Shown here: positions 9,074-17,307 of the stretch, piece by piece
How the letters are laid out: the number at the start of each line of letters is the position of its first letter
Numbering within the stretch: position 1 is the stretch's first letter
Source of the DNA: Pseudomonas fluorescens
GTDB taxonomy: Bacteria; Pseudomonadota; Gammaproteobacteria; Pseudomonadales; Pseudomonadaceae
Length of the DNA stretch: 64,000 nt
Assembly: GCF_902498185.1 (NCBI RefSeq)
Contig: NZ_CABVIX010000002.1
Span: 1 to 64,000, forward strand
Direction: 5' to 3'
Position numbers and translations under genes: made by a program
The notes under the pieces: model-generated
What the model saw: only the letters and a program-made list of their open reading frames with translations
The model's database searches: none
Told to the model about the DNA's origin: nothing

Positions 9074-9289
9074 ATGGAACGTACCCTCAGTTCCGACATG
9101 GTTTTTGAAAGCAACGCTCAACAGTCCCACGCCTCGCTGCCTCTGCGCGTACTGGCCAACATGCTGCTCTGGCAACGCCGCCTCTCGAGCCGCCGTCAAC
9201 TGGCCCGCCTGGACGCCCGCCTGCTGGCAGATGCCGGTATCAGCGAAGCCCAGCGCTACGAAGAGCTGAGCAAGCCGTTCTGGCGTTAA
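9074..9289 (+). CDS. DUF1127 small protein
   Basis: A 71-residue protein ending in the DUF1127 signature: a short amphipathic, Arg-rich helix (WQRRLSSRRQLARLDARLL) followed by ADAGISEAQRYEELSKPFWR. DUF1127 proteins are small RNA-binding or regulatory proteins in several Proteobacteria; the function here is unknown. An SD-like ggaagga lies just before the ATG. It is monocistronic: a repeat array lies upstream and a strong terminator downstream. Confidence 0.85.
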   Translation: MERTLSSDMVFESNAQQSHASLPLRVLANMLLWQRRLSSRRQLARLDARLLADAGISEAQRYEELSKPFWR

Positions 9290-9324
9290 GCCTGGCTCGC
9301 CGGCTAAGGTCGGCACCGAATTCG

Positions 9325-9359
9325 AAAACCCGTCACAGATGACTGCGACGGGTTTTTTT
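9325..9359 (+). terminator. Rho-independent terminator of the DUF1127 gene
   Basis: AAAACCCGTC (9325-9334) pairs with GACGGGTTTT (9347-9356), giving a stem with a 12-base loop and a run of seven T residues (9353-9359). It lies 35 bases after the DUF1127 stop codon. Confidence 0.85.
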
Positions 9360-9551
9360 ATGGTGGTGAAAAAACTGTACCTGTCGCTTTCTCAGAATTT
9401 TAAATTGTACGGATAACCACGCTTGGAGCATGAACTTTCTCACCTCGTGGTACGCTTATTCCCCACCAGCTTGGGTAAAAAGTACCGCAACAAGCTGTGA
9501 GTGCGTCTGAAAGCAAGAACCACCCTCAGCCCATGCAGGAGTCAATCGATC

Positions 9552-9869
9552 ATGTTCCGTACCCATTTGTTTGGCGCCGCGTTGCTGTTGTCCCTGGCCG
9601 GTGCCGCCAATGCCACGAGTTTCATCGTTACGACGGACGCGGTTGTCGGTGCGGTCGCCGAGTCCACCGATGCCACTTCCGACATGACCTCGTCGCTGCG
9701 AGATGACAAGGTCGTCCGTGCGGCCCGGGACGATGCGGCAAGCTTCGTCGGCAGCGCAGGAGCCATCCGTGGCGTGAAGCTGGAAAGCGCCTTCGACCAC
9801 ATCCGCCGGCAGATGCCTGACCTCCAGTCCAGCGATGCTCAGCTGGCCCAGGCCATCCTGGCCATCTGA
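9552..9869 (+). CDS. Exported DUF2388 protein, paralogue 1
   Basis: A 105-residue protein with a cleavable signal peptide (hydrophobic core FGAALLLSLAGAANA, likely cut after ANA near residue 20). The mature part carries the DUF2388 pattern RDDAASFV-x-SAGAIRG-x-KLESAF. The start at the ATG at 9552 is chosen because it places the signal peptide at the N-terminus; longer readings add a non-hydrophobic leader. It is the first of three related genes and is preceded by ACTGTAC (9374-9380) and ATTGTAC (9404-9410). Function unknown. Confidence 0.85.
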   Translation: MFRTHLFGAALLLSLAGAANATSFIVTTDAVVGAVAESTDATSDMTSSLRDDKVVRAARDDAASFVGSAGAIRGVKLESAFDHIRRQMPDLQSSDAQLAQAILAI

Positions 9870-9947
9870 TGCATGCCCCAGTGCGCTGGCCTGGGCCGGC
9901 GCATTCGGGGTAGCCTTGGCGCCCTTTGAAATCAGTCTTAGAGACCC

Positions 9948-10241
9948 ATGCGTTATTTGCTGCCACTGCTGTTCGCGATTGCAGGTATGGGCACTGCCCA
10001 TGCCATGGACGTCACCACCCAGACCCTGGTCATGAGCGGCTATGTCACCAGCCAGGTGACCACTGCGCCCTTCGACCGCAAGCTTGTGCTGGAGGCTCGC
10101 GACGATGCCGCCGCCTTTATCGCCAGTGATGGCCGAATCCGCGGCGCCCGCCTGCAGGCTGCACTGACCTCGCTGCACGAACGCTATCCCAGGCAATCTG
10201 CCGACGACCTTGAACTGGCGCGGGCGATTCTCGTCCAATGA
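9948..10241 (+). CDS. Exported DUF2388 protein, paralogue 2
   Basis: A 97-residue protein with signal peptide MRYLLPLLFAIAGMGTAHA. The mature part conserves RDDAAAFIASDGRIRGARL, aligning with its two neighbours, then a short helical tail. It lies 78 bases after paralogue 1 and 38 bases before paralogue 3, so co-transcription is likely. No cysteines or catalytic motif are visible. Confidence 0.87.
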   Translation: MRYLLPLLFAIAGMGTAHAMDVTTQTLVMSGYVTSQVTTAPFDRKLVLEARDDAAAFIASDGRIRGARLQAALTSLHERYPRQSADDLELARAILVQ

Positions 10242-10279
10242 CCATTCCCCCGACTCCCTGTATTACCCGGAGATGCTCC

Positions 10280-10600
10280 ATGCGTAAAACGCTGATCGCC
10301 GCCACCCTCGGCTTCCTTGTGCTGGCCGATGTGGCCCAGGCGCAAACCCTGGTGGCCACCAGCAACATCATTGTCCGCGCATTCGGCCGGTCGATCGACT
10401 TCACTTCTGACACCACTACCTCGATCCGCGACTCCAAAGTGGTGCGCGATGCGCACGACGACGCCGCAAGCTTCGTCGCCAGCAACGGCGATATCCGTGG
10501 CGCCCAGCTCGAAGCCGCATTCGATACCGTGCGCCAGCGCGTGCCCGAGGCTCGCGACGCCAGTGACCAGGTCCTGGCCGAAGCCATTCTCGCCCTGTGA
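10280..10600 (+). CDS. Exported DUF2388 protein, paralogue 3
   Basis: A 106-residue protein with signal peptide (TLIAATLGFLVLADVAQA). The mature part has the same DUF2388 core (HDDAASFVASNGDIRGAQLEAAF) with His replacing the Arg of the RDDA motif. Its stop codon overlaps the GTG start of the DUF4105 gene (GTGA), which suggests translational coupling between the small exported protein and the large one. The ATG at 10280 is chosen for the signal peptide. Confidence 0.87.
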   Translation: MRKTLIAATLGFLVLADVAQAQTLVATSNIIVRAFGRSIDFTSDTTTSIRDSKVVRDAHDDAASFVASNGDIRGAQLEAAFDTVRQRVPEARDASDQVLAEAILAL

Positions 10601-12555
10601 ATCGCCTGCGTGCCTGGCTGCTTGGCTGCGTCCTGACGCTGCTCGGTACACCCGCCCTGGCCGACCTGCAGCTCGAGCTGCAGGCTGCAGGTCTTGACCC
10701 GCAACAGCAGCACGCTACCCAGGAACTCCTCGACGAAGCCCTTGGCAAACTGCCGCCTCTGTTCAGGCAGCAACTGGACCGGCATGTCACGGTCAGCTGG
10801 CGCAATGACATGCGCACTGATGCCTACGGCCAGGCCTCGCTCGTTTCCACACTTGAACTCAATCGTCGGCTGTTACCCGGCCTGGTCGACGGCAGCGCTG
10901 CACGCCAGCAGACTGGACGGCCGCACGGCACGGTTCGCCAGGAGCTGCTGGCCACCGTCCTCCACGAACTGACCCATATCTACGACCGCGCCCGCCTCTG
11001 GCCAAGCCCGGAGGGGCGGCTGATAACCCGCTGCAAGCGCCAGCAATCGAGCGTGGGTGACATCGGCTTGCCGCAGGAGTGCCGTGGCCAGACCGAGCGC
11101 CGCTTCACCCTGAGCGACGACCCCCGCCTGCTCGACCTCGCCGGCTGGCCGCAGTACGTTGGCAGGCGCGGCGAGCGCGAGCAGCACAACCGCCAATGGG
11201 TGCGCAGCCCCGACACCTACGAGCTGAGCACCCCCAAGGAATTCATCGCGGTCAACATGGAATACTTTCTCCTCGACCCGAGCTTTGCCTGCCGCCGTCC
11301 GGCCATCAACCGCTACCTGAGCGAGCACTTTGCCTGGGCACCGGCTCAATCCAGCTGCGCCAAAGGCTTGCCCTTCCTCAACGCAGGCAATGACTTTGCC
11401 CGCCAGCCCCTCGGTGAGATCGACCCCGAGCGGGTCTATTCGGTCGACTACCTGCTGGCCGAAGCCAATCAGAACTGGGTCAGCCGCTGGGGCCACAGCA
11501 TGCTGCGCCTGGTGATATGCGCGCCAGGGCGCCCACGCGGCCCTGATTGCCGCCTGGACCTGGACCAGCACCTGGTGCTGTCGTACCGCGCGTTCGTCAA
11601 CGACCTGCAACTGTCGAGCTGGGATGGCCTCACGGGAGCCTATCCGTCACGCCTGTTCGTCCTGCCGTTGGGTCAGGTGATCGATGAGTACACCAAGACC
11701 GAACTGCGCAGTCTTGCCTCGATCCCCCTCAAGTTCAGCCGACTGGAGATCGAGAACCTGGTACGTCAGGCCGCCGAGATGCACTGGAGCTACGACGGCA
11801 ACTACTATTTCCTGTCCAACAACTGCGCGGTGGAAACCCTCAAGCTGCTGCGCAGTGGCAGCGCCAATCCACGCCTGGCCGACCTGGACAGCATCGTGCC
11901 CAACGGTCTGCTCGAAGTGCTCAAGGGCCGCGGTCTGGCCGATACCAGCGTGCTCGACGACCCGCGCGAGGCGCTGCGCATGGGCTACCGCTTCGATTCC
12001 TACCGCGACCGCTACCAAGCCATGTTCCATGTGCTCAAGCAGCAACTGCCGATCCCGCAGACAACAGTCGAGGGCTGGCTGGAGCAAAACGCCGAGCAGC
12101 GTCGGCAGTGGTTTGCCCAGGCAGACTTGCGCACCAGTGCCGCATTGCTGCTACTCGAACAAGCCAGCCTGCGCCGCCAGTTGCTGCTGGCCCAGGACGA
12201 GGTCAAGCAGCGCTACTTCAATGCGCGGGCGCAGAACGACGGCAGCATCGCCAAGGCCAACGAGACCCTCCAGCAGATCCTTGCCAACAGCGGCTTCCTC
12301 AGCCGACCGGCCGAACTGCTCGGCACCCAGGGTTACGGCCTGCCCCAGGCCGATGAGCGTCGTCAGTTGCAGAAGTCCAGCAGCGAGCGCCAGGCACAGC
12401 TGCACCGCCTCAGCGCCGATCTGGACAAAGAAGCACGCACCTTGCTCGAACCTGCTCGAGCCAAGGAAATCGCTGCCGTCGAAACCAACGTAAAGCAGAT
12501 TGGTGAACACCTTCGTGCTCTCCACAAGGCCGCTGGCGGGCTGCAACTTCCCTGA
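10597..12555 (+). CDS. Exported DUF4105 protein with zincin-like N-terminal domain
   Basis: A 652-residue protein starting at GTG, with a signal peptide (residues 1-22, ending TPALA). An N-terminal domain contains HELTH (123-127) and a downstream KEFIAVNMEYF (214-224), the arrangement of a gluzincin-like metallopeptidase. The middle is DUF4105, with WGHSMLRL (H300) and FLSNNCAVE (C410), suggesting a circularly permuted NlpC/P60-type fold. Residues about 530-650 are helical and charged and may form a coiled coil. It overlaps the third DUF2388 gene by four bases. Substrate is unknown; the periplasm or outer surface is the likely site. Confidence 0.8.
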   Translation: MNRLRAWLLGCVLTLLGTPALADLQLELQAAGLDPQQQHATQELLDEALGKLPPLFRQQLDRHVTVSWRNDMRTDAYGQASLVSTLELNRRLLPGLVDGSAARQQTGRPHGTVRQELLATVLHELTHIYDRARLWPSPEGRLITRCKRQQSSVGDIGLPQECRGQTERRFTLSDDPRLLDLAGWPQYVGRRGEREQHNRQWVRSPDTYELSTPKEFIAVNMEYFLLDPSFACRRPAINRYLSEHFAWAPAQSSCAKGLPFLNAGNDFARQPLGEIDPERVYSVDYLLAEANQNWVSRWGHSMLRLVICAPGRPRGPDCRLDLDQHLVLSYRAFVNDLQLSSWDGLTGAYPSRLFVLPLGQVIDEYTKTELRSLASIPLKFSRLEIENLVRQAAEMHWSYDGNYYFLSNNCAVETLKLLRSGSANPRLADLDSIVPNGLLEVLKGRGLADTSVLDDPREALRMGYRFDSYRDRYQAMFHVLKQQLPIPQTTVEGWLEQNAEQRRQWFAQADLRTSAALLLLEQASLRRQLLLAQDEVKQRYFNARAQNDGSIAKANETLQQILANSGFLSRPAELLGTQGYGLPQADERRQLQKSSSERQAQLHRLSADLDKEARTLLEPARAKEIAAVETNVKQIGEHLRALHKAAGGLQLP

Positions 12556-12562
12556 GCGGTGC

Positions 12563-12961
12563 CTACTGCGACTCGCGACCCTCGCCGGGCAGGTTCTCAT
12601 CCAGGTGCAGCCAGGGCAGGCGGCTGTCGGTCCAGATATGCCGCTGCGGCGGGGCCAGCTCCGGTTCGTCCAGCGTGGCAACGGTGATGTCGATGGTCTG
12701 CGGGCTGTGCAGGGTGATCAACGCCACGTGGGCTCCGCACTTGCCGCAAAAGTAGCGCGTGCAGCTGCCAGGGGCCCGGTAGGCCCTGGGCGTGCCACAC
12801 AGCCACTGGAAGCGCGGGTAGGGAAGGGTGATCCAGGTCACCAGCAGGCCGCCGCTGACCTTTCGGCAGATCGAGCAATGGCAGTGGGCGACATCGTCCA
12901 GGTCCCCCTCCAGCCGATAGCGCAAGTTGCCGCAGTGGCATCCGCCTTCGTGGAATTGCAT
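12563..12961 (-). CDS. GFA-family (CENP-V/GFA domain) zinc protein
   Basis: A 132-residue protein with the GFA fold cysteine pattern: GGCHCGN near the start, CHCSICRKVSG around residues 27-37 and CGKCGAH around 72-78, which bind two zinc ions. The family includes a glutathione-dependent formaldehyde-activating enzyme, but most members have no proven activity, so no reaction is assigned. It is convergent with the DUF4105 gene, with seven bases between the stop codons. Confidence 0.85.
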   Translation of the reverse strand: MQFHEGGCHCGNLRYRLEGDLDDVAHCHCSICRKVSGGLLVTWITLPYPRFQWLCGTPRAYRAPGSCTRYFCGKCGAHVALITLHSPQTIDITVATLDEPELAPPQRHIWTDSRLPWLHLDENLPGEGRESQ

Positions 12962-13126
12962 TCATCTACCTCCCGAGTGATGCCCCAGGACGGTGCGCTC
13001 CTGGTGTGTATGCAGATTAGGTGTTGGCCGAAAGCTGGCTGAAAGCTTCCGCTCTTAGGATAGCGTCACTACCGGCGTAAGACCGGTCAGCCAGGGCAGT
13101 CGGAAAATACCGCGCCCGGCCCGATG

Positions 13127-13217
13127 AACAACAACAATGGTGATACTGATGTCTTTCCGCGCCCGCCTTCTCTTCGTACCCCCTTTGCGACTCCTTGCGC
13201 AGCGCTGCCCGCGCTGA
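13127..13217 (+). promoter_or_regulatory. Hfq/Crc-type CA motif and 26-codon leader ORF before the citrate transporter
   Basis: AACAACAACAA (13127-13137) matches the AANAANAA catabolite-repression motif bound by Hfq with Crc in Pseudomonas. It directly abuts an ATG (13137) that opens a 26-codon frame ending at 13217. The transporter ATG lies 55 bases further on. The rest of the 311-base gap 12962-13272 shows no gene. Whether the leader frame is translated is unknown. Confidence 0.45.
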
Positions 13218-13272
13218 CTCCCTCCGCCCGAAACGTCCTTCCCGTTCGCCGCGCCACGCCTGGAGTACCGCC

Positions 13273-14580
13273 ATGCTGACCTTCCTCGGCTTTGCCATGG
13301 TCATCACCTTCATGTACCTGATCATGACCAAGCGCCTGTCGGCCTTGATCGCGTTGATCCTGGTACCCATCCTGTTCGCCCTGTTCGGTGGCTTCTACTC
13401 CGATATCGGCCCGATGATGCTGCAAGGCATCAGCAAGCTTGCGCCCACCGGCGTGATGCTGATGTTCGCGATCCTCTACTTCGCCCTGATGATCGACTCC
13501 GGCCTGTTCGACCCGGCCGTGCGCAAGATCCTGAAGATGGTCAAGGGTGACCCGCTCAAGGTCTCGGTCGGCACCGCCGTGCTGGCCCTGGTGGTCTCCC
13601 TGGACGGTGATGGCGCCACTACCTACATGATCTGCGTGGCCGCCATGCTGCCGATGTACAGCCGTCTGGGCATGAGCCCGCGGATCATGGCCGGCCTGAT
13701 CATCCTGGCCGGTGGCGTGATGAACATGACCCCGTGGGGCGGTCCCACCGCGCGCGCTGCCAGCGCTCTGCATGTAGACCCATCGGACATCTTCGTACCG
13801 ATGATCCCGGCCATGCTGTTTGGTGTCTGCGCGATCCTGGCCATCGCCTACATGTACGGCAAGCGCGAACGTGCCCGCCTGGGCGAACTGCACCTGCCCG
13901 GTGATGAGGTGGATCACAGCGAGATCAGCGTGTCGCAGTTCCCTGACGCCCGCCGCCCCAAGCTGATCTACTTCAACGGCGCCCTGACCCTGGCCCTGAT
14001 GGTTGCCCTGGTCAGCGGGGTGCTGCCACTGCCCGTGCTGTTCATGATCGCCTTCAGCATTGCCATGATCGTCAACTATCCGTGCCTGCAGCAGCAGAAA
14101 GACCGTATCGCCGCCCATTCCGGCAGCGTACTGGCCGTGACCGGGCTGATCTTCGCTGCGGGTATCTTCACTGGCATCCTGTCGGGCACCGGCATGGTAG
14201 ACGCCATGTCCAAGAGCCTGCTGTCGGTGATTCCCGACGCGCTCGGCCCGTACCTGGCGGTGATCACGGCGCTTGTGAGCATGCCGTTCACCTTCTTCAT
14301 GTCCAATGACGCCTTCTACTACGGCGTGCTGCCAGTGCTTACCGAAGCGGCGGCCCACTACGGCATCACCCCCGTCGAGATGGCCCGCGCGTCGATCGTC
14401 GGACAGCCGGTACACCTGCTCAGCCCCTTGGTACCCTCTACCTATCTGCTGGTTGCCCTGGCGGGCATCGAGTTTGGCGATCACCAGCGTTTCACCCTCA
14501 AGTGGGCAGTGCTGGTCTGCCTGTGCATAATGCTCGCCGCGCTGCTCATGGGCATTTTCCCGCTGTTCAGCAGTCTCTAG
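13273..14580 (+). CDS. CitMHS-family citrate-metal/proton transporter
   Basis: A 435-residue membrane protein with about 11-12 hydrophobic segments. Typical CitMHS stretches are SLDGDGATTYMI (near residue 112), GGVMNMTPWGGPTARAASAL and MSNDAFYYGVLPVL. The family imports citrate complexed with divalent metal in symport with protons. The ATG at 13273 is chosen because it opens the first membrane segment; longer readings add a non-homologous Arg-rich leader. The Crc-type motif upstream fits carbon catabolite control. Confidence 0.88.
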   Translation: MLTFLGFAMVITFMYLIMTKRLSALIALILVPILFALFGGFYSDIGPMMLQGISKLAPTGVMLMFAILYFALMIDSGLFDPAVRKILKMVKGDPLKVSVGTAVLALVVSLDGDGATTYMICVAAMLPMYSRLGMSPRIMAGLIILAGGVMNMTPWGGPTARAASALHVDPSDIFVPMIPAMLFGVCAILAIAYMYGKRERARLGELHLPGDEVDHSEISVSQFPDARRPKLIYFNGALTLALMVALVSGVLPLPVLFMIAFSIAMIVNYPCLQQQKDRIAAHSGSVLAVTGLIFAAGIFTGILSGTGMVDAMSKSLLSVIPDALGPYLAVITALVSMPFTFFMSNDAFYYGVLPVLTEAAAHYGITPVEMARASIVGQPVHLLSPLVPSTYLLVALAGIEFGDHQRFTLKWAVLVCLCIMLAALLMGIFPLFSSL

Positions 14581-14649
14581 AAAGCCCGCATCATCTCCGC
14601 GATGCGCCCCATGCCGGGCGCATTGCCTTTATCGTTCGAAGGAATAGAC

Positions 14650-15420
14650 ATGGAATGGCTGACCAGCCCGGAAATCTGGGTTGCCTTTTTCACCCTCACA
14701 GCGCTCGAAATCGTTCTCGGTATCGACAACATCATCATGATCTCGATCCTGGTCAGCCGCATGCCCAAGCACATGCAGCCACGTACCCGGATCTTCGGCC
14801 TGGCCCTGGCGATGGTCACGCGTATCCTGCTGCTGCTCTCGATCACCTGGGTCATGCGCCTGACGGCCGACCTGTTCGAAGTATTCGGCCAAGGCATCTC
14901 CGGCCGCGACCTGATCCTGTTCTTCGGTGGCCTGTTCCTGTTGTGGAAGAGCTCGCAAGAGATCTATCACGGCCTGGAAGGTGACGACGAAAGCAGCGAA
15001 GACCCGAAGGGCGCAGGGGGCAAGTTTCTCTACACCATCATCCAGATCGCCATCATCGACATCGTGTTCTCGCTCGACTCGGTGATCACCGCCGTGGGCA
15101 TGGTCTCGCATGTACCGGTGATGATCGCCGCGATCATCGTGGCGGTACTGGTGATGATGCTGTGCGCAGGCGCCATCAGCAACTTCATCGACAAGCACCC
15201 GTCGCTGAAGATGCTGGCGCTGTCGTTCCTGATCGTGGTGGGTACGGTGCTTATCGCCGAATCCTTCGACGTGCATGTACCCAAGGGCTACGTCTACTTC
15301 GCCATGGCCTTCTCGCTGGCGGTCGAAGCCATCAACATCCGCATGCGTACCGCGTTGGCCCGCAAACGCGGCATGGACCGCGAGGCGGTCAAGCTGCGCA
15401 AGGATATCCCGGGGCAATAA
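14650..15420 (+). CDS. TerC-family integral membrane protein
   Basis: A 256-residue membrane protein with seven or more hydrophobic helices. It carries the two acidic in-membrane motifs of the TerC family, EIVLGIDNIIMI (near residue 20) and DIVFSLDSVITAVGM (near 140). Family members are linked to metal-ion handling, including manganese export in some bacteria. The substrate here is unknown. The ATG at 14650 is preceded by gaagga. A terminator follows, so it is the last gene of its unit. Confidence 0.88.
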   Translation: MEWLTSPEIWVAFFTLTALEIVLGIDNIIMISILVSRMPKHMQPRTRIFGLALAMVTRILLLLSITWVMRLTADLFEVFGQGISGRDLILFFGGLFLLWKSSQEIYHGLEGDDESSEDPKGAGGKFLYTIIQIAIIDIVFSLDSVITAVGMVSHVPVMIAAIIVAVLVMMLCAGAISNFIDKHPSLKMLALSFLIVVGTVLIAESFDVHVPKGYVYFAMAFSLAVEAINIRMRTALARKRGMDREAVKLRKDIPGQ

Positions 15421-15439
15421 GCTTTCGGACAGCGGTGAG

Positions 15440-15463
15440 AAAAAGGCCCTTCGGGGCCTTTTT
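15440..15463 (+). terminator. Rho-independent terminator after terC-family gene
   Basis: AAAAAGGCCC-TTCG-GGGCCTTTTT: a ten-base stem with a UUCG tetraloop and a T run, 20 bases after the stop codon. The A/T symmetry could let it act on both strands. Confidence 0.9.
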
Positions 15464-15612
15464 CGTGCCAGGGCATCACACCGATCCGCAGTGTGTTTCA
15501 AAAATGTTTCAGCCTGTGCGATGCTGGCGCCACGGCCTTGAGCCGACTACACCAAGAAGAACGCCCATGGCCAGGCATGGCCCACGGCGTCATTCAACAG
15601 GGGGCCTGCCTT

Positions 15613-17271
15613 ATGCTCACCCTGCTCAACCTGCTCTCCGCCGTGACCTTGCTGATCTGGGGCACGCATATCGTGCGGACCGGTGTCCTCAGGGTCTACG
15701 GGTCGAACCTGCGAAGAGTACTGAGCCACAACATGTCCAGGCGTCCGCTGGCCTTCATTGCCGGGATCCTGGTCACCGCACTGGTGCAAAGCAGCAACGC
15801 CACCGCCATGCTGGTGACGTCCTTTGTCGGCCAGGGCCTGATGGCGATGACGCCTGCCATGGCGATCATGCTTGGCGCCGACGTGGGTACGGCGCTGATG
15901 GCGCGGGTGCTGACGTTCGATCTGTCGTGGCTGTCGCCGCTGCTGATCTTCCTGGGCGTGATCTTCTTCCTCTCGCGCAAGCAGACCCGCGCTGGCCAGC
16001 TTGGCCGGGTAGGTATCGGCCTGGGTCTGATCATCCTGGCCTTGCAGCTCATCGTCGAAGCCGCTGCACCCATTACCCAGGCGCAGGGCGTGAAGGTACT
16101 GTTCGCCTCGCTGACTGGCGATATCCTGCTCGATGCCCTGGTCGGTGCGATGTTTGCCTTGATCTCCTACTCGAGCCTGGCAGCGGTGCTGCTGACCGCG
16201 ACCCTGGCCGGGGCCGAGCTGATCAGCCTGCCGGTGGCGATCGGCCTGGTGATCGGGGCCAACATCGGCAGCGGCCTGCTGGCATTTCTGAGCACCAGCA
16301 TGCAGAACTCGGCGGGGCGCCGCGTCGCCCTGGGCAGCCTGCTGTACAAGCTGATCGGCCTGCTGCTGGTGATCCCGGTACTCGACCCACTGGTGCGCTG
16401 GATGGACCAGTTGCGCTTCAGCCCGCAAGAGCTGGTGATCGGCTTTCACCTGCTCTACAACACCTTGCGCTGCCTGTTGATGCTGCCCACCGTTACTCCC
16501 ATGGCGCGGCTGTGTACCTGGTTGCTTCCCGACCGTGAAGACAGCAACGGCCGCGCCCGTCCGCGCCACCTGGATCCCACTGCGCTGGTGACACCGAGCC
16601 TGGCGTTGGCCAACGCGGTACGCGAGACCCTGCGCCTGGGCGATATCGTCGACAGCCTGCTGGAGGCCGTGCTCGGAGCCCTGCGCGGCACCCAGTCGGC
16701 CCTGCCGCAGCAGGTGCGTGCCCTAGCCGAAGACGCTGAGGCTCTGTACAACGCTATCAAGCTCTACCTGGCACAGATGCCGCGCGAAGACCTCAGCGAG
16801 CAGGACAACCGCCGTTGGGCAGAGATCATCGAGCTTGCGATCAACCTCAAGCTGGCCACCGACCTGATCGAGCGCATGCTGCGCAAGGTCCAGCAGCAGA
16901 AGACCTCTCAGCGCCGTGAGTTCTCCGAAGTCGGCCTGCAGGAGCTGTCCGGACTGCAGGAGCAACTGCTGGCCAACTTGCGCCTGGGCCTGTCGGTGTT
17001 CCTCAGCGCCGACCCCGAAAGCGCCCGCCAGCTGCTGCGCGAGAAGCGCCGGTTTCGCGCCCACGAGCGGCGCCTGGCGCATGCACACGTCAGCCGTCTG
17101 CAGCGCAAGGTGGTGCAGAGCATCGAGACCAGCTCGCTGCACCTGGAGCTGATTGCAGACATGAAACGTTTGAACTCTTTGTTCTGCAGCAGTGCCTATG
17201 TGGTACTGGGGGGCGCGGACACCGGCGGGCTCATGCTCGACAGCGTGCCGGACGAGGTCCGCCTGTCCTGA
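15613..17271 (+). CDS. Na/Pi cotransporter family protein with PhoU-like tail
   Basis: A 552-residue protein. Residues about 1-310 hold the two Na/Pi-cotransporter repeats, with the QSSNATAMLV and SYSSLAAVLL signature segments; about 340-530 form a soluble helical PhoU-like domain. The family moves phosphate with sodium, often outwards under excess. The ATG at 15613 follows an SD-like agggggc; an in-frame ATG at 15577 is a possible alternative. No phosphate genes are adjacent, so the physiological role is inferred only from domains. Confidence 0.87.
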   Translation: MLTLLNLLSAVTLLIWGTHIVRTGVLRVYGSNLRRVLSHNMSRRPLAFIAGILVTALVQSSNATAMLVTSFVGQGLMAMTPAMAIMLGADVGTALMARVLTFDLSWLSPLLIFLGVIFFLSRKQTRAGQLGRVGIGLGLIILALQLIVEAAAPITQAQGVKVLFASLTGDILLDALVGAMFALISYSSLAAVLLTATLAGAELISLPVAIGLVIGANIGSGLLAFLSTSMQNSAGRRVALGSLLYKLIGLLLVIPVLDPLVRWMDQLRFSPQELVIGFHLLYNTLRCLLMLPTVTPMARLCTWLLPDREDSNGRARPRHLDPTALVTPSLALANAVRETLRLGDIVDSLLEAVLGALRGTQSALPQQVRALAEDAEALYNAIKLYLAQMPREDLSEQDNRRWAEIIELAINLKLATDLIERMLRKVQQQKTSQRREFSEVGLQELSGLQEQLLANLRLGLSVFLSADPESARQLLREKRRFRAHERRLAHAHVSRLQRKVVQSIETSSLHLELIADMKRLNSLFCSSAYVVLGGADTGGLMLDSVPDEVRLS

Positions 17272-17307
17272 CCTGTACATTTTTCGAATACCGGCCTGGA
17301 AGATTTC

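Noticed and set aside
9421..9450. GAACTT near 9430 as an AlgU promoter for the DUF2388 operon
   Set aside because: No TCTGA-like -10 at 16-17 bases; the sequence there reads GCTTA.
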